A stretch of DNA of 64,000 nucleotides from Arthrobacter gandavensis. GTDB taxonomy: Bacteria > Actinomycetota > Actinomycetes > Actinomycetales > Micrococcaceae. This document shows, piece by piece, positions 1 through 7,676 of the stretch. A program made the translations under genes and the position numbers. The notes beneath the pieces are model-generated. The model saw only the letters and a list, made by a program, of their open reading frames with translations. It did no database searches and was not told the origin of the DNA. The first letter of the stretch is position 1, and each line of letters starts with the position of its first letter. The stretch covers positions 520,226 to 584,225 of the forward strand of contig NZ_JADKYW010000005.1 of NCBI RefSeq assembly GCF_015355785.1. The letters are read 5' to 3'.

Positions 1-364
1 TTTCATCAGCCGTATGAGTGGAATCCGGCTGCCCGTCGTCGTCAGGGGTGGCTGAGGAGGGATCCCCAAGCAGCACGCCTGCAGCGGCGGCGGGTGAGCG
101 GCCATCCCCGGCTCCAGTCAGCCCTGATGGCTGGTCGCTGCCCCGGGACCGCAGTTCAGCACGGGCACGGCGCCGGGATGGAAGCGTTTCGGCGCCCTCT
201 CCCGCTGCCTGGCCGGCACTGGCCGAATCCTGGACCCCGCTGCCCTGCGCGGCGCGCTGCCCGGCACCGCTCGCAGTCCCGGGCATGTCAGTGTTCTGCG
301 CTGCCCGCCGGGCGCGCCGGGTCGGCAGGGCCTGCTCGTTGGCGGCAGGGTTGTTCTCTGTCAT
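1..364 (-). CDS. Hypothetical protein, N-terminal part only (runs off the left edge)
   Basis: Reading leftwards from the ATG at 364 gives an open frame to the window edge (about 121 residues). It begins MTENNPAANEQALPTRRARR. Two short basic motifs are visible, TRRARR near residue 15 and SRRRARAEL near residue 68. They are separated by Ala/Gly/Ser/Gln-rich low-complexity sequence, and an acidic stretch (PDDDGQPD) follows. No membrane segment or known fold is seen in this part. The start is supported by a purine-rich stretch (GGAACGAAAG) upstream, though spacing is long. I do not recognise the family. Low-complexity arms with repeated basic motifs are common in Micrococcaceae proteins with a downstream membrane or folded domain, which would lie outside the window. 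Confidence 0.5.
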   Translation of the reverse strand, partial: MTENNPAANEQALPTRRARRAAQNTDMPGTASGAGQRAAQGSGVQDSASAGQAAGEGAETLPSRRRARAELRSRGSDQPSGLTGAGDGRSPAAAAGVLLGDPSSATPDDDGQPDSTHTADE

Positions 365-552
365 GGGGTCTGCATCTTTCGTTCCGTGCTCGGGCGATTG
401 ACTTAGGACGGCGCTCTCCCTGTGATCCTACAAGCCGCCCACGCTCCGCCCCGGCGGGGCACTGCGTGTCACAGCCGGTTTCCGGCCGCCACTTCCGCCG
501 GCTCGGCGAAGACATGTTCCCCGATTCCGGGCACCGCAGTGCCGGGACAGCA

Positions 553-590
553 GAAAACCCCCGGAATCACGCGGATCCCGGGGGTTTTTC
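553..590 (-). terminator. Rho-independent terminator downstream of tRNA-Met
   Basis: Inverted repeat CCCCCGG (558-564) / CCGGGGG (578-584), extended by flanking bases, with a T-run on the tRNA side and AAAA at 554-557 that reads as TTTT on the minus strand. It lies just past the 3' end of the tRNA-Met gene and can also act in the other direction. Confidence 0.8.
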
Positions 591-594
591 CCTG

Positions 595-668
595 TAGCGG
601 TGGGGAGGCTCGATCTCCCGACCTCACGATTATGAGTCGTGCGCTCTAACCAACTGAGCTACACCGCC
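595..668 (-). tRNA. tRNA-Met (CAT), elongator type
   Basis: The minus strand folds as a 74-nt cloverleaf. The acceptor stem is GGCGGTG/CACCGCT with discriminator A and no encoded CCA. The anticodon arm is CGACT-CATAATC with CAT as anticodon, and the T arm is GGGAG/CTCCC. The first acceptor pair is G-U with an ordinary D arm, unlike the initiator tRNA with its unpaired position 1 and three G-C pairs at the anticodon stem, so this is read as the elongator. T-loop position 54 is A instead of the usual T. Confidence 0.93.
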
Positions 669-741
669 ATAAATGAGTCAAGCCCGCGTGTTTCGCCTGC
701 TGTTGGACAACAGGCTTACAAACGCGGACCCTCCCATTGAG

Positions 742-813
742 AGCCCCGACCGGGAATCGATCCCGGGACCTCCATCTTACCAAGATGGCGCTCTACCACT
801 GAGCTATCGGGGC
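742..813 (-). tRNA. tRNA-Thr (GGT)
   Basis: The minus strand gives a 72-nt cloverleaf: acceptor GCCCCGA/TCGGGGC with discriminator T, D arm GCTCAGTGGTAGAGC, anticodon stem CCATC/GATGG around TTGGTAA (anticodon GGT), and T stem CCGGG/CCCGG. CCA is not encoded. As in the neighbouring tRNA-Met the T loop starts with A at position 54. It lies 73 nt upstream of tRNA-Met on the same strand, so the two may be cotranscribed. Confidence 0.93.
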
Positions 814-1049
814 ATCGCCCCTTACCGGGGCAACGACATAAGACTCTACCAGTACTTTCTCCGCATCACGAAATCGATTCGAACCAAACTCCGCATCTGT
901 GATCGAAGACACTTCCGCCGCAGGTCAGGGGCACGTCATGCAGCAAATGCAAGGCACCTGGGCCGTAGAATAAATGACGGGAAACAACAGGGTTTCCGCA
1001 CCGCCGCAGCCCCACGCCGGCCGGAACAGATTCTTACAGGAGCGTGCGG

Positions 1050-2429
1050 ATGCCAAGGCACATGGGTCCAGGAACGGTAGTCGGCGGAAGGTACCGCCTG
1101 GCGGAAAGAATCGGCTCGGGTTCCATGGGCGCGGTGCACCGGGCGGTCGACGAACTCTTGGGCCGCGACGTCGCCGTGAAGCTCATCGCTTCCCGCGCCC
1201 GCACGGCCGAAGAACGGCAGCGGGATGAAGCCGAGGCGAAGGTCCTTTCCCAGCTGAACCACCACAGCCTCATCACCCTGTTCGACGCCGGCACGGAGGT
1301 ATCGCCGTCGGGCACTTCGATTGTGTGGCTGGCGATGGAACTTGTCCAGGGACCGGACCTCAGCCGCCGCCTGGCCAAAGGCAAGCTGCCGGCCAGGCAG
1401 GTCTCCCACCTCGGTTACGACGTGTCGATCGGCCTGGACTACATGCACCGGGCCGGCATCGTCCACCGGGACGTTAAACCTGCCAACATCCTTCTTTTCG
1501 ACTACCGGGAAGACGAATCCCGGCTGCGCGCCAAACTGACCGACTTCGGTGTGGCCCAGATGGCCGGAGATCCCACGCCCCAGAGTGACGGGTTCACGGG
1601 CACCGCCGGCTTCATGAGTCCGGAACAGGTGCGCTCCGAGCCTGCCGGACCGCACAGCGATGTGTATTCGCTGGGACTGGTGCTGCTGCGCTGCCTGACC
1701 GGCGAGCGGGCTTTTCCCGGGATGGCCGTTGAAAGTGCCCTGGCCCGTCTGTTCCGCGGTCCGGCGATTCCCGACTCGCTGGGTCCGGCATGGACAGCCA
1801 TTTTGAAAGCCATGACCGCGCCGGACACCGATGAGAGGCCCTCGGCCCACGAAGTGTCCGAAGCCATGATGGAACTGGCCACAGCCGGCCGCGGACGGCG
1901 CAGCGTTGTGGCAGACCCTGACCGTGTCCGGGCGGCGGAGGAACTCGCCGCGGAGTCCGAAGACGGGCCGGATCCGGTGCTGGACCGCATCACCGCCATC
2001 ACCGCCCGGGTGCTGGATGTTCCCGTCGCAGCCATCTCCATCGTGGGAGCCGAACGGGTATGGACCATGTCCGGCAGCGGGACCAGCCGCGGATCGGCTG
2101 ATGCAAGCCGTTCCCTCTGCCCCGTCACTGTGAGCCAGGACGCCCCCTTCATTGTCGACGACGTCCAGGGAGACCCCCGTACCTCCGACGTCCCGCTGGT
2201 CGCTGCTTCCCCCGGCTTCGGCTTCTATGCCGGCATACCGCTGCGCAACGAGGAGGGCCTGGCGCTGGGCACCCTCTGTGTGATGGACCGGGAAGCCCGC
2301 AGCCTCACGGGGGAACAGGAAAGCACTCTGCGGGACCTGGCGGCCCTCGCCTCGGACGTGCTGCAGCTCCGGCAGGAGGCCCGGGAAGCGCAGGACGCAC
2401 TGAGCAGGGATCCTGCTGTGGCAGACTGA
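1050..2429 (+). CDS. Serine/threonine protein kinase with C-terminal GAF domain
   Basis: A 459-residue soluble protein that couples a Hanks-type kinase to a small-molecule sensor domain. The kinase domain (about residues 12-270) has the glycine loop GSGSMGAV (22-29), the ATP lysine in VAVK (44), the catalytic loop HRDVKPAN (about 139-146), DFG (about 165) and the activation-segment SPEQ, so it should be active. Residues about 310-440 form a GAF domain ending in GTLCVMDREAR, the type seen in light/redox or ligand sensors. There is no transmembrane helix and no PASTA repeat, unlike PknB. ATG at 1050 is chosen over GTG at 1044 because AGGAG (1038-1042) sits 7 nt before it. A possible -10 TAGAAT lies at 966. 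The substrate is unknown. Confidence 0.9.
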   Translation: MPRHMGPGTVVGGRYRLAERIGSGSMGAVHRAVDELLGRDVAVKLIASRARTAEERQRDEAEAKVLSQLNHHSLITLFDAGTEVSPSGTSIVWLAMELVQGPDLSRRLAKGKLPARQVSHLGYDVSIGLDYMHRAGIVHRDVKPANILLFDYREDESRLRAKLTDFGVAQMAGDPTPQSDGFTGTAGFMSPEQVRSEPAGPHSDVYSLGLVLLRCLTGERAFPGMAVESALARLFRGPAIPDSLGPAWTAILKAMTAPDTDERPSAHEVSEAMMELATAGRGRRSVVADPDRVRAAEELAAESEDGPDPVLDRITAITARVLDVPVAAISIVGAERVWTMSGSGTSRGSADASRSLCPVTVSQDAPFIVDDVQGDPRTSDVPLVAASPGFGFYAGIPLRNEEGLALGTLCVMDREARSLTGEQESTLRDLAALASDVLQLRQEAREAQDALSRDPAVAD

Positions 2430-2474
2430 CAGGCGAAATCCCGGAAGGGACCCGGCTGCCATAGGAGGCACCCC

Positions 2475-2759
2475 ATCGACCAAGGCCCCAACCCCGTTGT
2501 CCCGGCGTATTGGGAATTCATGGTTCCAGCCGTGGGCGTCCTGATGCTGGCGCTGGCCGTCACCGCCGTGGTCTCCCTTGCCCGGCAGAAGGACCTGTCC
2601 GGTGGCTTGAAGCTCCTGTGCCTGCTGGGCATCCTGGGCTTCCCCGTCCTGGGGCCCGCCGTCTGGTTCTTTCATCTGTTCCGTGTCCGGCGCCGGCGCC
2701 CACTGGATCCGCACGAATCGCCCGCCATCGCGACAGGCCACGCAGCCAACCGCCGTTAA
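2475..2759 (+). CDS. Small two-helix membrane protein (PLDc_N-like), probable ATC start
   Basis: The protein has two hydrophobic helices, VGVLMLALAVTAVVSLAR and LLCLLGILGFPVLGPAVWFF, then a basic tail (RVRRRRP). This fits the PLDc_N family of short actinobacterial membrane proteins of unknown function. The first ATG in frame is at 2520 (79 aa) but has no ribosome-binding site. A strong AGGAGG (2463-2468) lies exactly 6 nt before an in-frame ATC at 2475. Reading from there adds 15 residues (DQGPNPVVPAYWEF after the start), a typical short N-terminus. Between the kinase stop (2427-2429) and 2475 this frame has no ATG, GTG or TTG. The ATC start is therefore inferred; the alternative is 2520. Confidence 0.65.
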   Translation: MDQGPNPVVPAYWEFMVPAVGVLMLALAVTAVVSLARQKDLSGGLKLLCLLGILGFPVLGPAVWFFHLFRVRRRRPLDPHESPAIATGHAANRR

Positions 2760-2765
2760 ACACAG

Positions 2766-2790
2766 GAAGGGCGCCCCGAAGGACGCCCTG
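2766..2790. terminator. Weak hairpin between convergent genes
   Basis: AGGGCG (2768-2773) pairs with CGCCCT (2784-2789) around a 10-nt loop between the stops of the PLDc_N-like gene and the helicase gene. There is no U-run, so termination is only suggested. Confidence 0.35.
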
Positions 2791-2805
2791 CCTGCCTAGT
2801 AACTC

Positions 2806-4707
2806 CTAGTCGCGGAAACGCGGCTTGCGGGCACCGGCGCCGGCCGGCTTGCCGAAGCTGCGGTCGCCGTCGAACTTCTTCTTGTACGGACGGTCGGAGC
2901 CGCGGTCACCGAAGGACCGCTCGCCGTCGCGCTTCTTGAAATCCTTCTTGAAGCCGCGGTCAGCGCGGTCGTACGAGCCGCCTTCGCGGGCCGGACGGCG
3001 TCCCTTGTCCAGTTCCAGGTGGATCAGTTCTCCGCCGATCCGGGTGCGGGACAGGGCACGCAGCTGGTCCTTGGACAGATCCGCGGGCAGTTCCACGAGG
3101 GTGTGGTCCGAGCGGATGTCGATCCCGCCAATCTGCGCCGAGGACAGGCCGCCCTCGTTGGCGATGGCGCCGACGATCGAACCCGGCATCACGCGCTGGC
3201 GGCGTCCGACGGCGATGCGGTAGGTCGCGTTGCCTTCGGTCAGCGGGCGCGTCGGGCCGCGGGAGCCGAAGCCGTCGTTGCGGCCTTCGGAACGCTCGCG
3301 CTGGCGGGCCGGAGCCTGCGGGATTTCTTCCATCAGCAACGGGCGTCCGCCCTGGGCCATGACGGCCAGTGCGGCGGCGATTTCCTCGGCGGGAACGTCG
3401 TTCTCGGCGATGTATTTGGTGACCAGGTCACGGAAGACGGAGAGGTCCTCGGTGTTCCGGGTCTCGGTGATGCGCTCGGAGAACTTGGCCAGGCGCTTGG
3501 CGTTGACAACGTCAACACCGGGCAGCTGCATGTGCTCAACGGGCTGGCGGGTGGCCTTCTCGATGGCGCGCAGCAGGTACTTCTCGCGCGGCGTCATAAA
3601 CAGGATCGCGTCGCCCGTGCGGCCTGCGCGGCCGGTACGGCCGATGCGGTGCACGTAGGACTCGGTGTCATGCGGGATGTCGTAGTTGAAGACGTGGCTG
3701 ATGCGCTCAACGTCCAGGCCGCGTGCGGCGACGTCGGTGGCAACCAGGATGTCGATCTTGCCTTCGCGCAGTGCCTCGACGGTGCGCTCACGCTGCTGCT
3801 GCGGAATGTCGCCGTTGATCGCTGCTGCCTTGTAGCCGCGGGACTTCAGCTTGTCCGCCAGGTCCTCCGTGGCCATCTTGGTGCGCACGAAGGCGATGAC
3901 GCCGTCGAAGTCCTCGGTCTCGAGGATGCGGGACATTGCGTCGAGCTTGTGCGGGCCCATGACCTGCACGTAGCGCTGGCGGGTGTTGGCGCCGGTGGTG
4001 GTCTTGGACTTGACCGTGATTTCTGCCGGATCGTTCAGGTACTTCTTGGCGATCTTGCGGATGGCACCGGGCATGGTGGCGGAGAAGAGGGCAACCTGCT
4101 TCTCATCCGGGGTGCTGGAGAGGATCTGCTCAACGTCTTCCGCGAAGCCCATCCGCAGCATTTCGTCGGCCTCGTCCAGGACGAGGTACTGCAGGTTGGA
4201 CAGGTCCAGGGAACCCTTGGAAATGTGGTCGATCACGCGGCCCGGAGTGCCAACAACAACCTGCGCACCGCGGCGCAGGCCGGCGAGCTGGGGGCCGTAG
4301 GGGGAACCGCCGTAAACTGGCAGTACGGTGAAGTCGTCCATGTGGACGGCGTAGGAGGTGAAGGCTTCGGCCACCTGCAGGGCCAGTTCACGGGTCGGGG
4401 CCAGCACCAGGATCTGGGTGTCCTTGGTGGGTCCGTTGACCTCGGCCAGCTCGGCCATGCGGGACAGGGCGGGAACGGCGAAGGCGGCGGTCTTGCCGGT
4501 GCCGGTCTGGGCCAGGCCCACGACGTCGCGGCCTTCGAGCAGCACGGGGATGGTGGCTGCCTGGATGGGCGAGGGGGCCTTGTAGCCGACGTCGGTCAGC
4601 GCGGCGAGGATGCGGGCATCCAGATTGAAATCGGAGAACAGCACCTCAGCTTCAACAGCTTCGGCGGCAGTGTTTTCTTCGACAGTTTCTTGGGTGTTCT
4701 CAGGCAA
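2806..4707 (-). CDS. deaD: DEAD-box ATP-dependent RNA helicase (DeaD/CsdA type)
   Basis: A 633-residue RNA helicase that unwinds RNA duplexes in ribosome assembly and cold adaptation. It has the Q motif (FSDFNL then SPIQAATIP, about 24-54), Walker A AQTGTGKT (66-73), PTRELA, TPGR, LDEADEM (about 176), SAT, and HRIGRTGRAGR in the second RecA domain. A DbpA-type RNA-binding domain follows (RIAVGRRQRVMPGSIVGAI, about residue 500). The basic Asp/Arg/Lys-rich tail ends KPRFRD. The start is taken as TTG at 4707, with GAGGA 8 nt upstream, giving the usual acidic N-terminus PENTQETVEEN. The ATG at 4773 has no such site. The 331-bp upstream gap and its hairpin suggest a long leader, as in other deaD genes. 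Confidence 0.93.
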   Translation of the reverse strand: MPENTQETVEENTAAEAVEAEVLFSDFNLDARILAALTDVGYKAPSPIQAATIPVLLEGRDVVGLAQTGTGKTAAFAVPALSRMAELAEVNGPTKDTQILVLAPTRELALQVAEAFTSYAVHMDDFTVLPVYGGSPYGPQLAGLRRGAQVVVGTPGRVIDHISKGSLDLSNLQYLVLDEADEMLRMGFAEDVEQILSSTPDEKQVALFSATMPGAIRKIAKKYLNDPAEITVKSKTTTGANTRQRYVQVMGPHKLDAMSRILETEDFDGVIAFVRTKMATEDLADKLKSRGYKAAAINGDIPQQQRERTVEALREGKIDILVATDVAARGLDVERISHVFNYDIPHDTESYVHRIGRTGRAGRTGDAILFMTPREKYLLRAIEKATRQPVEHMQLPGVDVVNAKRLAKFSERITETRNTEDLSVFRDLVTKYIAENDVPAEEIAAALAVMAQGGRPLLMEEIPQAPARQRERSEGRNDGFGSRGPTRPLTEGNATYRIAVGRRQRVMPGSIVGAIANEGGLSSAQIGGIDIRSDHTLVELPADLSKDQLRALSRTRIGGELIHLELDKGRRPAREGGSYDRADRGFKKDFKKRDGERSFGDRGSDRPYKKKFDGDRSFGKPAGAGARKPRFRD

Positions 4708-5038
4708 GGGGTATTCCTCATCAATGGGGCCGGGCAGCCGGCTAAGCGGCTGCAAGTACATAAGTCCGGGCACTGTTGCAATCCCAGGCAGGACTCTCCG
4801 TCACAGCTGTGGGCCAGTATCACTGGGTTGCGACCGCGGCTCGGTGTGACGATTTCTTTGCCGGCGCTCCCAGGAGATGAATCTGCCCGCATGTTTCATG
4901 CGGGCCCCAACACAACGTACCTGCAATGGACTCTGAGTCCGCAGGAAAATCAGGGAATACCGGAGTGGGGGATTACTCAAGTGTACGGCATGACAGGCGC
5001 ACGCCAGCCGTTTACGGCCGTGAGGTCCGGCACACGGG
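4708..5038. other. Gene-free 331-bp stretch with a perfect hairpin
   Basis: No convincing gene is seen. At 4885-4905 GCCCGCATG and CATGCGGGC form a 9-bp perfect stem with a 3-nt loop, about 180 nt before the deaD start and probably within its 5' leader. The rest is the 3' flank of the MOSC gene and the deaD upstream region; I see no clear promoter hexamers. Confidence 0.5.
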
Positions 5039-5704
5039 CTAAACGGCGTCCTGCACGCCCGGGACCGCCGCCGGCTGGCGGCGCAGCACCTTGCGGATCT
5101 CCGGGGACAGGTACATTCCCGCTAGACCGGCCTCTGACAGGCGGGAATGCTGCCCAGCCGAGAGGCCCTCAAACACGTCCGCCACGGTGACGCCGTGTTC
5201 CGGCCGGGAGATGGTTTCCACCGTGTCACCGGCCTCGATCGAACCTCGGGAAACAACCCGCAGGTAGGTTCCCGGCCGTCCGGCCGCGGCGAACCGTGCC
5301 ACCCACCGGGGCTGTCCCATGTACTGGGCGAAATTGCGGCAGGGGGTGCGCGGGCAGGTCACTTCCAGCACCACGTCCGTGCCGATGCGCCACTGTTCCC
5401 CCACCACGGCAGAGGACGCGTCAATCCCCGCCACCCGGAGGTTCTCGCCGAATCGGCCCGGCGGCACGGGCTCACCAAGTTCCGCAGCCCACCAGTCCGC
5501 GTCCTCCTGCGAGTAAGCGTAGACGGCCTTGGATTCACCGCCGTGGTGCCGGCGGTCCGCCTGCACGTCACCGGTGAGCCCCAGGGCGTAGACCTTGACC
5601 GGACCCTCAACGGCGCGCTTGTCGATGGCGCTGACACCTACGGCGTCGGAGGTGGGCCGCAGGGCATGCACGCGGCAGATAGCCAGGAGGGATCCGGAAG
5701 TCAT
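5039..5704 (-). CDS. MOSC domain protein, YiiM-like
   Basis: A 221-residue protein of the molybdenum-cofactor sulfurase C-terminal (MOSC) superfamily. The conserved run KAVYAYSQEDADWWA and GRFGENLRVAGID is followed by VTCPRTPCRNFAQYM with the conserved Cys, and a C-terminal 3-alpha segment is present as in YiiM. YiiM-type proteins reduce N-hydroxylated bases and related compounds with molybdenum cofactor. The ATG at 5704 begins MTSGSLLAICRVHALRP, which fits the family start; an upstream extension to 5905 would overlap the neighbouring gene and is rejected. It ends 331 bp before deaD, and the GT87 gene lies 10 bp upstream on the same strand, so the two are probably cotranscribed. Confidence 0.85.
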   Translation of the reverse strand: MTSGSLLAICRVHALRPTSDAVGVSAIDKRAVEGPVKVYALGLTGDVQADRRHHGGESKAVYAYSQEDADWWAAELGEPVPPGRFGENLRVAGIDASSAVVGEQWRIGTDVVLEVTCPRTPCRNFAQYMGQPRWVARFAAAGRPGTYLRVVSRGSIEAGDTVETISRPEHGVTVADVFEGLSAGQHSRLSEAGLAGMYLSPEIRKVLRRQPAAVPGVQDAV

Positions 5705-5714
5705 GGGCAACAGT

Positions 5715-7001
5715 CTAGGTGCGCGGCACGTGGATATCGCCGGAGACCGGTGCGGCGCGCCACCAGCGCGGCGGCCGGTCCGGCCAAAGCAGGGCAAGGA
5801 ACCAGGCGAGCATGGCTGCGCCGCAGAAGACTCCCGCGCTCGAGGCCATGAGCCACAGGTCCGGGACCTGGGAATCCAGATCCGCAGCGCCCAGCAGGCC
5901 GCCAATTCCCTTGGGCGTGAGGTAGAAGGCCGCGGCCGTCGCCGCGAGCAGCATCCAGCCGGCGACGCGCATCATCCGCCGCTGCCGGGGCAGTTCCAGA
6001 ACTGCCTTCACCATCAGCGGCAGGAAGAGTGCCACCCACACCCAGTGGTGGGACCAGGAGACCGGCGACGCCAGCAGCATGAGCAGCGCCGCGGCGGCCA
6101 GCGCCAGCAGGTCCGCTCCGGAACGGGTTGCCAGCCGGATGACGACGGCGGCGGCCGCCGCCGCGGCCAGGCACAGCGCCAGCCAGGGAACGGTGACGTC
6201 CGCGTCGGGGCCGGTGAAGTGCAGCAGCGCCCCGCGGAAGGACAGGTTGTCCACGTACGCTCCCCCGCCAACCCGCGATGTGTCCGGGAGCAGTTCGCCC
6301 CAGTAGGTCTTCGATTCCCGGGGCAGGATCAGGAATCCCAGCGCGAAGGTGGCAAGGAAACCGAAGGCCATGTTCCGCAGCCCGCGCCAGTCTCCGCGGA
6401 TGAAGTAGTAGAACGCGAAGGCCAGCGGAGTCAGTTTGAGCCCGGCGGCCACTCCGGTGAGCAGCCCCCGCGGCCACTGCTCGCTGCGGTTCAGGAGATC
6501 GATCATCACCATCGCGAACAGGATGATGTTGACCTGCCCGAGGGCAAGGGTGTCCCGCCACGGTCCGAGGGCGGCTACGAGGCCGAACGCCACGATGGCC
6601 GCTGGCCGGAGCCAGAACCCCTTCAGGACGGCCCTGACGCTTCCGGAACCGCTGAAGTGCGCTACGAGCCACAGGGCCGTCAGCGCGGTCAGCGCCAGGG
6701 AGAGGCAAAGGAAGATGTTGAAGCCCACGGCGTCACCGAAGGGCGCGAGGACGGCGAACAGCAGGGCAGCGGCAGGCGGGTAGGTGAACATCAGTGAAGG
6801 ATTGGGCGGGTTGGGGATTCCCACGGAATACAGCTCACCGCTTGCCTTCAGGACCGTCTGGCCGCCGGCCACGTAAACCCGGAAGTCGATGCCGTCCCGC
6901 GGCGCAAGGGCCACGGCGAGGGCCAGCAGGCCGGCGCAGACCGCAGCCGCGGCGAGCACCACCGCCGCAGCCGCGGCCTGAGAACGCAGTCCCTGCGCCA
7001 T
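5715..7001 (-). CDS. GT87-family (DUF2029) polyprenol-phosphate-mannose-dependent mannosyltransferase-like membrane protein
   Basis: A 428-residue polytopic membrane protein with about ten hydrophobic helices. Its N-terminal motif DFRVYVAGGQTVL has the acidic residue after the first helix typical of GT-C transferases. FTYPP (about residue 71) and GQVNIILF are hallmarks of the GT87/DUF2029 family, whose members transfer mannose from polyprenyl-phosphate-mannose to lipomannan or glycoprotein acceptors on the outer membrane face. The C-terminal SPVSWSHHWVW is also family-typical. ATG at 7001 has GGAGGG 6 nt upstream; the longer reading to 7412 has no support. The acceptor is unknown. Confidence 0.85.
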   Translation of the reverse strand: MAQGLRSQAAAAAVVLAAAAVCAGLLALAVALAPRDGIDFRVYVAGGQTVLKASGELYSVGIPNPPNPSLMFTYPPAAALLFAVLAPFGDAVGFNIFLCLSLALTALTALWLVAHFSGSGSVRAVLKGFWLRPAAIVAFGLVAALGPWRDTLALGQVNIILFAMVMIDLLNRSEQWPRGLLTGVAAGLKLTPLAFAFYYFIRGDWRGLRNMAFGFLATFALGFLILPRESKTYWGELLPDTSRVGGGAYVDNLSFRGALLHFTGPDADVTVPWLALCLAAAAAAAVVIRLATRSGADLLALAAAALLMLLASPVSWSHHWVWVALFLPLMVKAVLELPRQRRMMRVAGWMLLAATAAAFYLTPKGIGGLLGAADLDSQVPDLWLMASSAGVFCGAAMLAWFLALLWPDRPPRWWRAAPVSGDIHVPRT

Positions 7002-7248
7002 CTGCTTCCCTCCTGTGCTGCCGCCGTCTGGCGAGCAGGCGAGCGAGGCACACTCTACCCGCCTGCCCCGGCGCAGACTGGTCAAGACGGAAGTTTTGAC
7101 ACTGATCACCCGCAAACAGCCGCATGCGGATCCTCCACGCTCCCGGTAATGTTCAGGCGCCTCGGCCCCGGCTGCCGCTACCGTAGTCAGTGAACGGGAT
7201 ACCCGCGAAGCCTGCAGCGTCGGACGGATCCCATAAAGGAGACCCAGC

Positions 7249-7659
7249 GTGAGCAAGACACATCCCCCGATGCCCGCAGCCATGCGGCTGGCCACGGCAG
7301 CGTGGCTGGTAGCCGCCGTCGTCCTGATCCTGGCCGGCGGCTCCTTCCTGTTCACCGCCCAGACACAGCGGCAGGACTCCCAGGGCCTGCTGACACTGGG
7401 AATCCTGGGCATCGCCCTCGGTGCCCTTACCGCTTTCTATGCCCTTCGGCTACGCCGGGGAAAGCGCAGCAGCCGGGAAACACTGACCACACTGGGTCTC
7501 ATAGCCGGTGTTCCCCTGCTGTTCCGCGGCCCGTCACTCATGGCGCTGGGCGCGCTGCTGCTGGCCTGCGCGGTGCTGCTGTGGCTGCCGCAAAGCAGCC
7601 GCTTCTACGCCGCGACGGATCCCAGGGTCCGGCGGGGCCGTCTGATGGGGCGCCGCTAA
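7249..7659 (+). CDS. Hypothetical membrane protein with four helices
   Basis: A 136-residue protein with four predicted membrane helices: LATAAWLVAAVVLILAG, LLTLGILGIALGALTAFYAL, LTTLGLIAGVPLLF and LMALGALLLACAVLLWL. Basic patches between helices 2 and 3 and at the C-terminus (RRGRLMGRR) suggest both are cytoplasmic. GTG at 7249 has AAGGAG 8 nt upstream. No family is recognised. It is convergent with the cystathionine gene, with 17 bp between stops, and diverges from the GT87 gene. Confidence 0.75.
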   Translation: MSKTHPPMPAAMRLATAAWLVAAVVLILAGGSFLFTAQTQRQDSQGLLTLGILGIALGALTAFYALRLRRGKRSSRETLTTLGLIAGVPLLFRGPSLMALGALLLACAVLLWLPQSSRFYAATDPRVRRGRLMGRR

Positions 7660-7676
7660 GCACCCAAACGGCCAGA

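Noticed and set aside
936-2741. 601-codon open frame antisense to the kinase gene
   Set aside because: It is a GC-rich shadow: low-complexity Gly/Gln/Arg composition, no domain, no ribosome-binding site, and it covers the well-supported kinase.
3019-5190. 723-codon open frame antisense to deaD
   Set aside because: Composition is Gly/Gln/Val-rich with no domain, and the opposite strand codes a canonical DEAD-box helicase.
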